Assembly: GCA_002197995.1 (NCBI GenBank)
Contig: NGZR01000003.1
Span: 5,394,001-5,458,000, forward strand
DNA: 64,000 bases
Direction of reading: 5' to 3'
Source: Gaeumannomyces sp. JS-464
Taxonomy: Eukaryota; Ascomycota; Sordariomycetes; Magnaporthales; Magnaporthaceae
The first letter of the stretch is position 1. Each line of letters starts with the position of its first letter. Positions 34,145 to 45,860 of the stretch are shown piece after piece. The notes under the pieces are model-generated. The model had not been told where the DNA came from. It searched no databases and saw only the letters and a program-made list of their open reading frames with translations. Both the position numbers and the translations under genes were made by a program.

Positions 34145-35082
34145 GTTGGGCGTCGAAGAAAATAGGAGTGGCGACGACAGCCAAACAGTGTCCGGGAATG
34201 GTTGTAAAGAATGACTACCTAAAGAGGTGGATGGGTAAAGACCAAGCCGCATCGGTGACATATCGAGAGCGGGCTCGCTGCTATTTGACCTCGTCCGCCT
34301 CTCCACGACGACAACACAGCTGGCGGAAGTGTTCGCTCCGCCGTCGCCTCCGTGGGTGACATTGAGCCGAGAGGGGCGATGCCCATGACATCCATCTCGG
34401 AGGCCCACAAAGTCCATATTTACAAAGAGATTACATTTCTGCATTTGTGAAAAAAATGTCGCGATGTGCCCCGCAGCGTGAGAACACCCGATGGTCGCGA
34501 TACTGGAGAAAGGGGCGATGCCATGGTGCTCCCTGCTTGGACAACAAGCCGGGAGGGCCGAATATGCAGGGGAAGGATTTAGTATGGAGCCGATGCGGCC
34601 CGTGAAGGATGTTATTCACTCAAATTTAGCAACAGGGAATCAGGCACCGGATCGACCCGACAGCAACCTCGAGGCTTTGCAATGACAAGACGGAATTTAA
34701 CTATGGGGCGAATGCTTGGTTGGCATCCATGCGATCGCGCAAGAGGAAGCGCAACTGCTGGGGCATGAATTTCCCTGGTCGAATTGGGCAGAGGGCCACA
34801 CCACCCACTTCACATAGAAGCCTTGGCGGAGATTCAGGGGTTGACCATGAAGCCGACCCCACCATCGAGATCCGCGAGACCACGGCCGCGTTCGCCCGGA
34901 TAACTGCGCGACTTGTGTGCCTATTTCGCGACCGCAGCGCCAATGCCGCGCCGAGCAACCTGCTATCTTGGACTCCTTGATAAGGCACGGATAGAACATC
35001 CTCCTTTTGGAGCTGCTCACTATGCTCACCACGAGCCCCGAAACAGCAGATGCCACGCGGGTTCGGTCCACAAAGGTAATCC
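34145..35082. other. Intergenic, same-strand spacer
   Basis: Promoter of the mannanase gene and 3' region of the tannase gene. No gene. No carbon-catabolite or xylanase-regulator site that I would assert by eye. Confidence 0.5.
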
Positions 35083-36893
35083 CTATAAGTCAGCAGCGAC
35101 GTCCCCCGCACAAGACCAGCACTCCTCCTTCTTCGGGTCGCCGCACTCTCGGCTGAACGCTGCCTTTCGCGGGAACGCGCAGGCCAGGCGCTGGTGAACG
35201 TCGCCGGTGGCCGGGTCCAGGAGATCGAACGGAGAGGACGTCGGCGCGGTCCCATTCTCGACCCAGGTCTGCAGCTGCTTGAGCATGGTGTAAGGGACCG
35301 AGCCCGTCCCCGAGACGCAGTGGTGCAGGCCTTGCACGGGAAAAAATCGCCAGTAGTCCTGGATATTGCCTGAGCGGGGAGCGGCCGACTTGTAGAAACT
35401 TTCGGTCGCTTTAGCTGGGATGAGTTGGTCAAGCTGGGGGGAGAGGCAGAATGCCGATTGTTAAACTTGTGAATCACGGATACGTGCTGGGAATGCGCGC
35501 TAGTGGGTTAGGGAGATGGGTGCTCACAATCCCGTGGAAGGTCAGCATCTTTCCGCCTGCCTTGTGGAACTGGGTCAGGTCTGGCTTCGGGATGAAGGCG
35601 ACATATTCTTGCCCCCCGAAACTCGAGAGGTTTTCAAACTCCTCCCGCGTCACGCTAGTGAAGTTGCGGCTCGGATCCCTGCCGATGAAGTATTGGAACC
35701 ACCAAAGCCCCAAGGATTCGGGCGGCCGACGCAGACCTCTCCACCGGTCCCATTCCTGCATATCGTATTCAGGGTGCTGAAGGCTGTCCGGTCAAGATAG
35801 TTAGGCTGGTTACCCGTCAGGTCTGTCCCCGGGGGCGGTCCAAGGTAGGTGCTAGTGCCGTCGGCCCACGGCGTGCCAGCCCAGGTGGTATTGACGAGCT
35901 TTGCCGCCAGCCGGCTGACGATGAGAGTCTGGCCCACATCTCCTGACTCCGGGTGCAGGTTTGGCGGTACAGGTTTATGGCGCGGCCGACAATGGAGAAG
36001 GGGTCGAAATGGGAGAAGCATTGCTCGGGCTCGACACCAATGTGGCCGTCTTTGACGCCGTCGAGCTCGTCGCAGGCGGCGATAGCAGCCGCGGTGATAG
36101 CGTCCATCTCACACTCGTGCGGAGCGTTCTCGCTAGCTAGATTCATAACAAGATGCGGCCACAGCCAGCTGCCGAAAATTTTGTTCAGGTCCAATGCTGG
36201 CGCGTTGGCTGCAATGCCGTCGTACAATGTCGGATACCGCGTTGCTAGCATCATGGCCTGCCGTCCGCCCTGGGAGCAGCCCTCGAAGTACGAGTACTCG
36301 GGCTCCTTCTTGTACGCAAGCTTTACCACTGCTTTGCCGATAAGGGCCTGGGGATTTTTTTTTTTTCCAGGGTCAAAACTTGTGTCTGGGGAGAAGTTCT
36401 TAGGAACGAAACAAAATCTCACCTGCTCCTCGAGACTTCGTGCAGCGAAGTTGTGGAGGGCTATCTGGTTGACGTTGCCCTTGCTGACGAGGGCCCAGTC
36501 GGCGACATTGGGAGGAACGCCGGCGTCGGTAGCGGCGGGGGCGAACCCCTCGTTGATGGCGGGCATCATGAACATCATGTTGAGGGCCAGGGACCGGCCG
36601 GCTTCCCAACCGCCGCCGCCGGTCCCCATGAAGCGGCGGTTCCACTTATCGGGCGTTGGCAGCCATGTCTCGACGTGGATCTCGTCGTTCTGGCCCGGAT
36701 GCGTGTATGATACAGTGACATTGCAGAAGTCCAGCCCCGATATGTTCAGGGACTGCTGACCGGGGGTGTGCCTGTAGGTCGGGATGGTCGCGTTGAAGTT
36801 TTTGATGAGAGTGGTCTCGACTCGCAGGACCGAGGCTCCAAAGATGTCGAGAGAGCCGAACGTCTCGGGAATGCAAATCGAAGAGAGCGACAT
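35083..36893 (-). CDS. Tannase/feruloyl esterase family protein; two frameshifts
   Basis: Begins MSLSSICIPETFG at ATG 36893; in-frame ATG at 37043 looks like leader. Introns: 36422-36348 (GTGAGA..CAG) and 35527-35434 (GTGAGC..CAG). Tannase-family marks are the nucleophile motif GCSQGGRQA, NAPALDLNKIFGSWLWPHL, then AGGKMLTFHGI/LDQLIP with the catalytic Asp and RFFPVQGLHHC with the catalytic His, plus a Cys-rich end ECGDPKKEECWSC. The family hydrolyses gallate or ferulate esters of plant polymers. The frame switches at about 35953 (adding one C to ACCCGG gives TPESGDVGQTL) and again at about 35721 (adding one C to CGCCCG gives RPESLGLWWF). No signal peptide is evident at the chosen start, so either it is intracellular or an upstream exon is missing. 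Confidence 0.8.
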
Positions 36894-38084
36894 TTTGCTT
36901 CCTGACTTGTCGAGGGGGAGGTCAAGGCTCGGTGGCTCTGGCACGGAAGGCCGTATCTCAAGTTGGCGGCGGCATCTCTTGAGGCTTATATAGTCGCGAG
37001 ACACGAAGCTGTGCCGGCTGTATCCCCATCGGGCTTTTTTCACTCATCTCGCCGCCGTCCCTAAGACCCGTCGCCAATTTGGGCCAGCCACAAGGCCAGC
37101 CATGGACCTCCCGAGTGACTCTTCCCCGATCTCCATACTAATTGGCATGGGGCGGGCCGTCTGTGGGGATGTCGTGGCAGGGCTCAGGCTGTGGACCGTA
37201 AGCCTGCAGGGAGGTCGGTCTGCCCCGGATTCCCGGCTTATGCGCTCGCTGGCATGAGTGTGATTGAGCTCGAAAACCGGCAGAGACGGTCGGTTTAAAT
37301 TGAAGAAAGCGCAATATGTCAGCTGACGCGACGCCTATTGATCGCCTTGCGGAGGTGGTTGAGCAAATTTCTCCGCCTGAGGCCACTCGAGCTAAAAGTT
37401 CCTTGCAGGAAGGGCGGGTGTGTGCTTGGTGGCCTCTATTGGCCCATGGGGCAGGTGCTGTCCGGAACCTGCGGCGGCCCTTGGTGCGATCGTGTAATTC
37501 ATCTCCCCCAAGCCAGGCACGGCATAACCAAGCGCCAGAACAGTGCAGCGCTATTGCACCAAAACACAGTGCTCGACTGCAAAGATTGTTGACGAGGCCA
37601 CCACCATCAGTTTTGCCGTTTCTCGGCGCCCAGGCTCTAGTTGTGCGACCTTCCTGATTCGACATGAGCGGTCAGATGTCTCCCATCATTCCTCCTCAGC
37701 TTCCCGCCGCCATTGCTGTAAAGGGAAGCTCCTCGCCTCGCCGATGCATGCTCTCGATCCCCACATTCTCAACGTTGCGCAGCCATAATCGCGCCGTCGG
37801 CGATCGATACGCCCAATTGACCAGCGATCCGGGCATGCCAAGTCAACGCGGTGGAGGGCAGACATTGAAGCGAGCGATGCGTGTTCTCCTCACCCGCGGG
37901 CGCGCGGGGAAATGACGCGTATAGTATAAAGGAGTGATGGATCTCTTTTCCTCTTCGTCGTCTGCCCGCAGCTCCTCTTCTATTTGGTCGGGCGCATTGC
38001 CATCCCCAATTCTTCCTCGAGCGCCGTTATCGAGCTGTCCCAGTCGTCCAGAGAACCTCCCCGTGCGCCATCCTAGCCGCGACC
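36894..38084. other. Intergenic, divergent promoter region
   Basis: Lies between the tannase gene (-) and the M28 peptidase (+), which read away from each other. A TATA-like ATAGTATAAAGG sits at about 37920-37931. No gene is supported. Confidence 0.5.
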
Positions 38085-39652
38085 ATGAGGATCAGCAAGG
38101 CTTCGGCTCTGTGGGCGGTGCTGCCTGCATTGGCTCAGAGCAAAGACTGCAGGCCACCCGTCGAGTCCGCGAAACTTCAGAAGTTCATCACTGCGGAGGG
38201 GTAGGTCCTCGATTCTTGGTCTTTTGGTCTCCGACGCGAGTCCGAATCAGTTTAAAGAGAGTCCTGGACGTGCTAACGCGACCATATCTTAGACTCATGG
38301 GAAACCTCCAGAAGCTGCATGACATCGCCTCCGCTAATGGCGGCAACCGCGCGTTTGGCCTCCCTGGCTATGCTGCCTCTGTCGACTTCATTTTCAGCGA
38401 GATCTCCAAGCTCAAGAGCTTCAATGTCTGGAAGCAAGATCTCCCCGCCATGTTCTCCCTGACCACGGCTGCTGAAACGGTGATCGAGGGCGAGTCCTGG
38501 CGCACCGTCGCCCTGACCTACACCCCCAGCACCCCGGAAGGCGGCATCACGCGTGAGATCGTGCTCGGCCCTGAGGGCGCGGCTGGATGCAACGCCGCCA
38601 ACTACGAGGGACGGGGCGCCGCCGGCAAGATCGTCTTGGTTGAGCGCGGCCTGTGCCCGGACCAGACCACCTTCGCCGGAAAACTGAAGGCCGCAGCGGC
38701 AGCTGGTGCCGCGTCTGTCCTTATTTACAACCTGAACGAGGCGAAGCTTACGGGAGGCTCGCTAACGAGGCCAAGCCCAGAATACGCTCCCGGCGTCATA
38801 GTTGACCGGGCCCCCGCGCTGGCTATCAAGGCGCGCATCGAGGCCGGCGAGAAGATTGAGGCTTTTAGCAACATCCAGCAGCTCATCGAGGAGCGCATAA
38901 CGCAGAACGTCATCGCCGAGACCAAGAAGGGGGACCCGAAAAACGTCGTCATGCTCGGTGCTCATCTCGATAGTGTCCAGGCCGGAGCGGGCATCAACGA
39001 CGATGGCTCAGGTACCTCGCTCATTCTGGAGCTGGCCAAGGGTCTTTCCCATTTCTCCACAACCAACAAGGTCAGGTTTGGGTGGTGGGCGGCCGAAGAA
39101 ATGGACTTTGGGGCTCCAATCACTACGTCGAAAGCTGGCGGCGTCGCCTGAGGTCGACGACTGCTGTGCTACCTTAACTTCGACATGGTTTCGCGCGGCG
39201 TGCTTATGTATTTGATGGCACTGGTGACCGCGCAGGACCTGGTGGTGCGCCTGGGTCCGCCCAGATCGAAAGCTACTGGCTGAGTCGCTAGTCGCCCAGG
39301 GCAAGGAGATCAAGCCGGCCGGCTTGACAGGCGGCACCGACTACGTGCCCTTTAAGAACATCATCAACAAGCCGTCGGCGGCCTCTTTACGGGTACCGGC
39401 ATCGATGAGGATCCGTGCTATCACCAGTCATGCGATAACATCACAAACGCCCGCCCGGAGCTCATCTATCCCAACGCTCTCGCCGCTGCGCACGCCTTGG
39501 CCGTCCTGGCCGTCGACGGTACCAAGCTCATCCCCAAGACCCCTGCCAACGCGACTGTTGGTCGTGTTCGCAAGATGAGGGATGCCGGCCTCGGGGTACA
39601 GATCGACTTTAGTGCTACTCACGGGAAGCATTGTGACCACGACCTTATCTGA
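38085..39652 (+). CDS. Secreted M28 aminopeptidase with PA domain; multiple frameshifts near the 3' end
   Basis: Exon 1 (38085-38200) encodes a signal peptide (MRISKASALWAVLPALAQS) and exon 2 starts at 38293. A PA domain is clear (AAGKIVLVERGLCPDQTTFAGK), then the M28 core AHLDSVQAGAGINDDGSGTS and GWWAAEE. The intact frame stops at 39151. Beyond it the rest of the domain is still recognisable but spread over all three frames: LCYLNFDMVSRG, AYVFDGTGDRAGPGGAPGS, KEIKPAGLTGGTDYVPFKN, GLFTGTGIDEDPCYHQSCD, and a clean 230-base tail to TGA 39652. All five expected zinc-site residues (His, Asp, Glu, Asp, His) are present across the frames. At least five indels lie within 39100-39400. M28 aminopeptidases remove N-terminal residues from secreted peptides. 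Either decayed or badly sequenced. Confidence 0.82.
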
Positions 39653-39902
39653 GACGGAATTTTTTGTCTGTATTTGGGCAACCCATCCTTGAAAATAACA
39701 GCATGTACCGAATGGCACAAATGGGACTGGCATACGGTATACGATATGCACAAAGTTTGCCAAAATAACGATAGGACAAGCTTCTTTGGTCCATCATCTG
39801 CATGCACACACTTCCTCTCCCCTTCCCTCTGCTTCCACTGCATCCTAGACCAGCGTGCCAACAGAATTGTGCCGAATAAGGTCGTACAGACCAGGAGACA
39901 GC
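39653..39902. other. Spacer after the M28 gene
   Basis: Probable 3' untranslated region, then AT-rich sequence. No gene. Confidence 0.5.
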
Positions 39903-40514
39903 CATGGCATACGTGAGCATCCATCTGAACATGCCACCTGGCTTCCTGGAGAATGCCTATCTACAGAGGCCCCGATAGGCGTCCGGGGTCATCCAGTCCG
40001 AGGGCAAAGCGTTCCAACTCCTCACCGTTCACAACTGCTTAGGTGGTAACGGCGATGGCACAATCGGTGTGACGAAGATCCTGAGTCTTCAAGATAATCT
40101 GAGCTCCATTTCGCAGATTAAGTTTCAGCGGGGAGCATCGCAGCCTTGGTTATACGTAACTAACACATCCGTCAAGCATGTTGTGACCTCCGCGTCTATA
40201 GCATGCCCGCTCTGGCTTGGCGTTGATCTTTTAGTGGATTGCTTACGTCCTTGCTGTGATAAGTGGTATACGTTCTTGGATCCTAGGAAGCTCATGGCAC
40301 AACTTGAGAGAGCCTGTTTTCTCATTTGGCTCAGGACAAGACTCCTGCTGAGCTGCTTGAGGAATATGGAATGTCTTTCGAGGAACAGGCTAATATGTGG
40401 CGAACCGGCTTCAAGTCCAGGACTGACATGGTGGCTAACAAGTGGAGGGACAACGGGGAGCACATACATGGCGTAGGTTTCACGCCTAGCGCGGCCATGG
40501 AAGAAGATATCTGA
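39903..40514 (+). pseudogene. Possible degenerate gene, unrecognised
   Basis: ATG 39903 in good context (AGCCATGG) opens MAYVSIHLNMPPGFLEN, which stops after 24 codons at a TAG; the same frame then stays open for about 160 codons (GVIQSEGKAFQLLTVHNC, KILSLQDNLSSISQIKFQ) to 40476. A different frame at 40326-40514 reads as a hydrophilic, protein-like end (TPAELLEEYGMSFEEQANMW, VGFTPSAAMEED). I do not recognise any of these. The pieces could be one gene broken by a stop and a frameshift, or chance. Composition is less GC-rich than the neighbouring genes. Confidence 0.25.
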
Positions 40515-40720
40515 AAGTTTGTGCGTCAAGGATTTCTACTGAGCTACCACCTATGAGTCTAGAAGTAATCATGTTTTTCCACCAGTGAGTAATGTTCCAG
40601 GTTATCATGAACCATCGCTAGCATAGCACACCACGTGCCGCCGAGAGAATAGATCAATTATTGAACCGTTTTCTGGGAGCTGCTCTCCCCTGTTATGTCC
40701 CATCTTTATCGTTGTGCTGC

Positions 40721-43370
40721 TCAAACATTTGTGGCTTTCGGCTCTCCGATATCCACCTCCTCAGAACGCATTCTCTCCGCCGCCTGGGCGATAGCACTAT
40801 CCCAATCCGAACTGTAAAGATACAGAAGCTCAAGAGCCGAAACACTGAAGATGGCGCAACAAAGAGCCGTTAGCATACTGTGTTGCGATTTTCACGAAAC
40901 CAAGGGCGAGAAAGACGGGACAGCAGCAGCACTTACACAGCAAGACCGGCCACCAAGCCAGCCCACAGCCCGCTGAGCTTCCAGCCGAGCGCAAAGGCCG
41001 TTGAAAGCGAGACGGGAAGGGCGACAAAATAGTACGAGAAGAGGTTCGCGTAGCCACCAATGGCCTGGCGGCCGACGCCCCTGAGGATACCGTGCGAGAC
41101 GGCCGCGAGCGCGTCAAAGATCTGCATGACGGCGCAGACGAGCATGACTGCGAGGCGATCGAGATGACCTTTCGTCGTCGGTAAAAACCGCGGGCAGCTG
41201 GCGGCGCAGGACGATCAGGACCGTCATGTTGAAGAGGCCGACGACGCAGGCGGCCACGATGGCGACCTTGGCCGTCTTGCGGGCGGCGTCGCCCAGGTTG
41301 GCGCCGATGAGGTTCGCGACGCGCGTCGAGGTCGCGATGGCGAGCGGGAAGGGCACGTTGAACGACGTCGACGTGACCGTCACGAGCACGCTCTGGGCCG
41401 CCAGCTGCGCCGTGCCCAGCTGGCCCGCGGCGATGGTGAGGACCTCCAGCACCGAAAACTGCGCTTCGATCATGATCATGCCGGGGAGCGCGAGCTTGAT
41501 CATGGGGCCTGTAAGGCGATGCCGGTCAGTTACGCCGCAGAGGCGAGAAAGGGGTAGGGCATTAGAGAGAAATGAAACCGCGAACCCCAGTTGCTAAACG
41601 CCTTCCAGGTAAAGCCCTTCCAGCACTGCTTCCCGTCAACAAAGCGCACGTAGAGCACCAGCAGGAGCGGGAGCAGGTTCTGCGTGACGGCCATGGCGGT
41701 GGCGGCGCCGGCAAAGTGCCAGCCGAGCTTGAAGACAAACAGCCAGTTCTGCAGGAAGCTGAGCGGGGCGCCGACCAGCAGAACGTAGGTGGTGGCGCGG
41801 AACAGGCCCTGGGCCTGGACGAAGCGTTTGCCCGACTCGAAGGCGGCGACACCGGGCATGCCGAGGATTAGGAAGCGGAGGTAAAGCGCGGCCAGCGCGG
41901 CCGTTTCCTCGCCCGGCACCAGGGCCTCGAGGATGGGGCCCGAGAACCACCATAACACAGCGATGGGCACACATAAGGATCCAGAGGAACCAGGTCATAC
42001 GTTGCGCCTAATAAAATCATTAGTGTGAAAGAATCCTAAAAGGTGTAGAGACGAGTGAATATCTCAACCATACCTGAAGACCAACGAGGTGTTTATGCCC
42101 AGAGCCATAGGCCTGCGCAGAGTGTATCCAGGCATGTGGCGAGACCCTGGACGGGGACGTAGCAGGTAATACTGGCAGTCATTGTGGCCACTGTGTCGAG
42201 CGGATCTGTCAGCTAAAGAAGCACGAGAGAACTCCGCGGCCGGGCACTTGTTGGTACTCACGATTCACAGCAGCCAACTCTACCATGCCCAACCGTCCGA
42301 CGGTGAGCACACTGGCAACAGTGACAGAGTAGTGCAGCAGGAACGTCACGATCAGGGGCGCTGCATACTGGACTAGCGTCTTGGTCTCGCGCTGCCACGT
42401 CGTCTGGATGCAGTGGGCAGCGACGGCCTCCTCCCAGCGGTCGTGGACCTCATCAGCCGGGGGCGTTGGGATCGTCTCGTCCATGGAGCTGTCACTCGGC
42501 GCGATGCTGACCGCATCACCCGCGGTGCCATGGCCGCCAGCGCTGGGGCGGTGCGAGCCGAGCAGCGGAGCACGCTCGTCGGGCTGCTGCTGCTGCTGGG
42601 CGCCCGGCAGGACCGAGTGGCTGGACGAGGCAAAGATGTCTGTGGAGAAGATGGGGAGCTCGTCGCCCTCGTGGTCGCGGACGCGGGTGCTGAAGAAGCG
42701 GCGGTAGACGCGGCCGGCGAGGGTGGCGCTGCTGCGGCGGCGGCGCTCGGCGTCTGGGTGGCGTGGCGGGATGAGGCCGTTGTCGCGCAGCAGGCGCACC
42801 TCGGCGCTGAGGGACTCATTCACCTCCTGCGGGTTCGGCACCGGCCGGTCCACGCCCTGGATCGAGACCCGACGAGAAACCCGAGAGCCCAAAGGCGACG
42901 CCGTTGGGGTGGAAGGCCAGCCGGGCCGAGTCGGCCATGGAGCCGCGCCTGCTGCTGCCGCGGCGTGGGCGGCGGATGTGCAGGTTGGCATCTGAGTTCT
43001 GGGAGCGCGTCTCTGAATCTTCATCGACGTCTTGTGTTGTTGTTATTGCTGGTGGTGCTGTGCGGTCCGTCTGGCTGCTGTTGCGGTGGGAACCTGGCAT
43101 CCTGTCCTCGTAGTTGGGGAAGAAGTCATGCTCATCATAGTCGTCCTCTTCATCGTCAGAGCATTTTGCAATATCTCTAGTGAGAATCTCTTGGACGATG
43201 GGAGCTGTCGCCACGAAGGACGATGGAAGTGGCAAGCTCTCTGGGAGCAGGTCAGCGAGGATGGAATCGCGGCGGCCACCATCCGCCCTCGGCAGGAGAG
43301 CGGACAAGATGGAGCTGCGGCGCTCCTCGCCTGCGCCGTGATGGATAGTATCTCGCTCTGGTGCAGACAT
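40721..43370 (-). CDS. MATE-family efflux transporter with long acidic N-terminus; at least five frameshifts
   Basis: Approximate exons are 43370-42262, 42190-42074, 42007-41586, 41508-40937 and 40877-40721. The first 300 residues are hydrophilic (acidic DDEEDDYDEHDFFPNYED, a Ser/Arg-rich part, a poly-Gln). Membrane core: LVQYAAPLIVTFLLHYSVTVASVLTVGRLG, NLATMTASITCY, QGLATCLDTLC, LGMPGVAAFESGKRFVQAQG, LALPGMIMIEAQFSVLEVL, LGTAQLAAQSVLVT. The end YLYSSDWDSAIAQAAERM is typical of fungal MATE proteins, which export drugs or metabolites by cation antiport at plasma or vacuolar membrane. Frame breaks occur at about 42889 (extra G), 42114 (two bases missing), 41970 (extra T), and twice at 41148-41171. 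Each break sits inside a well conserved stretch, so introns do not explain them. Confidence 0.82.
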
Positions 43371-45860
43371 TGTGATGCTGTTGGGTAGGGCCGTCTATGA
43401 TCAAGAACTTCTCCCGGTGCAGAGATAAGTCTTCCTTTAAAGGTGGCTAGAGAAGACACTTGAGGAGAAGAGAACCAATATCCCGCAACCTCAAGGGCCC
43501 AAGGGTTTGCAAGAGCAGAGAGCAGGGTCCTGTGGGTCTAAATACAGATAGTAGGCAATGGAGGCAACGGAGGTCGAGAGATATGGCCAAGCTACGGGAG
43601 GCGGCAGCAGAAACGAAAAGATGGGGTGGGAGGCAACAAGGTCGAGCGCCTCCAACATCCCACAATAATGTTTCACAAGAGAAGCACGGTGATAGAGGAG
43701 ATTATCTCGAGCAATGCCGACGTCGCAGTGGCACCGGAGACGTCTTACAGTACAACAAGGAAAGTGGTGTGGTGAGCGAGCAGGAGGGGGCGTAGGGGAG
43801 TGGGAGGAGGAGGAGGAGGCGAAAGCGACGACGCTGCTGCCGTTTTGCCCCCGTCCTCCTCCTCCGATGGCTCCTGCCATGCGGCTCACCCCTCCTTCCT
43901 GGATCTAGTACTGAAGAGGCAGATCCTGAGTCGGTCGCCGTCAATGCCTGCCCGCCTGCTTGGTGCTTCGCGTGCTTGTGTACTTGCCTGCGCGAAGGGA
44001 TGAGCAACCAAGAGATAAGGCGGTGCCAACCCAGCATTGCGCGCCCGGAATGGTGACGACATGGAGTGGTGGGGGATGCGCCATGTAACGCGAGCCAGGG
44101 ATGACGGGGCCGGCACTACCTAGGTAGGTACCTAGGTAGGTACCTAGGTAGGTACCTTCCACTCGCTCCCTTGCTAACTGAGCTGCATGCCCGGCGCTGC
44201 ACTGGTAGATAGCAGGTTGATGCAGTGCGGTCAAAGAGCCCGCCCAACGGTGCATGGGGTGGCGTCGGCGGCGGCGACATTGTGGTGGACGCGGTCGGCC
44301 AGAGGGTGTGCGGGGAGTAAAAAAAAAAATAGAAAAAAAAATAGAACCTATCAACAGCCGGCCAAGCAGACATGCGTCAGAGAGCAAACAGAAAAGGGAA
44401 AAAATTCCCATGCAAGCCACCTCTCGGAGCACATGGAAGCGGTGAAGCACAAGCAGACGCCAGGCAGGGGTTGGTGGTCCAATGGCCCGCTTCTTATCAA
44501 GAAGACGACGGTGATTTGATCGTGGACCGGACGCCGGTCTAGACTCTTGCGTCAGGGAGGGGTGTCGATCATGGCGGGCTGATGGTCGGTGGGGGACGGG
44601 CGAGGGAACGGGGGATACGGCTCGGGTGCCACACCCTTGGCTGGCATCCTCAATCCCTCAACTTCCCCTCCATCGACATGCACACCGTTGCCGCATGTCT
44701 CGTTCTGATATCCGCCATGTAACCCTCGCCGATTGAACGGTCGTGACACTAAATTGGTGTCTGCATTGCAGACTGCTAATGCCTGCAATCTGCATGGATG
44801 CGAAGCAGCAAACTGCAGCAACTCCGACGACTTCTTCTCACATCCTGTTTCGTGGCCAGTCCAGTCATTCACACACTCGCGCGTACTTGATATAGGTCTG
44901 CATGTCTGCCTGCCGGCACAGCTGAGCCAGGGTTGGCCACCATCAGAGCTTGCCCGTCACTTTGAGGCAAGGTTCAATCTCTGTTGCTGCAAAAGAACCG
45001 CCGCCATCAGCTCCAGCCTCTAAGCTCCGGGACCTTCCCCGACCCATCCTTCAAACCTGCACTCAATAATTCTTCCCATCCTTACCACTGCAAGCACCGA
45101 GAGGACATGAATAGAGTTTGCAACTATCTCCTCTCCTCCTCTTGCCAAGATATTCTCACCCATTTCCTTGCCGAGAGGGCGGTGAGGCAAGCTGGCACGT
45201 CGCGCTCGCAGCGATAAGAACGCACGGGATGGAGGGCCTACGCAATTCAGATTGCTCATTGACCTGGGAGTGGAGGGTGGCACAGCCGCACAGCCACCAT
45301 CGGCCTTTCCAACGGAAGTTTTCGTCCGGTGAACAACCTAAAAATCTTGGAAACTCTCCCTTAGCTCCCCCTCCATCACTGATTGGCAATCATGGGAGTT
45401 CATATAAAAATTTTCACCAGAGACCCCTGATGCATTAGCACCCCATCCATCCTACATGCCATGGCTACCAACCACCACCGCTGCCGCCACACACCACCCA
45501 GACCGCAATTCGGATTCCCCAATCAGCTCTCCCTTCGCGAGCATGCCCGCGGACAGCGAATCTGAGCCTCCATGGCCGACCGCGCTCCGATGTATGTATA
45601 ACACCCAACCCTGCTTCACATGCAACCCGCAGCACGTGAGTGGCACTATCGCTCCCCCGCGTCAACAATACACAACAGCCACGACAGCATGCGTTGCCCG
45701 ACCATCCGTCAAAGATTGCTACCTACCCCTCGCTTTGGCGCTATGATCCCCATTAATACTTACTAAACTTGTCCGTCCCGGCGCTCTGCTTTCTGCATCC
45801 AGTTCCCCGCGTCCGTGCCGTAAAGATCTTATTTCCGCCGTTCCCCGCTCGGAAAAAAAA
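43371..45860. other. Intergenic, about 2.5 kb
   Basis: Promoter side of the MATE gene and 3' side of the aquaporin gene. Holds the CCTAGG repeat at 44117-44156 and A-rich tracts near 44320-44345. Open frames on both strands look like noise. No gene. Confidence 0.5.
44117..44156. repeat. Threefold CCTAGGTAGGTA palindromic repeat
   Basis: Three head-to-tail copies of TACCTAGGTAGG ending GGTACC; each contains the palindrome CCTAGG. The same 4-base grammar (TACC/TAGG) recurs at 51305-51355, 63887-63905 and 29332-29354. Confidence 0.85.

Noticed and set aside
44117..44156. CRISPR-like or telomere-like array
   Set aside because: Units are 12-base palindromic tetranucleotide blocks without spacers, and do not match TTAGGG; the genome is eukaryotic.
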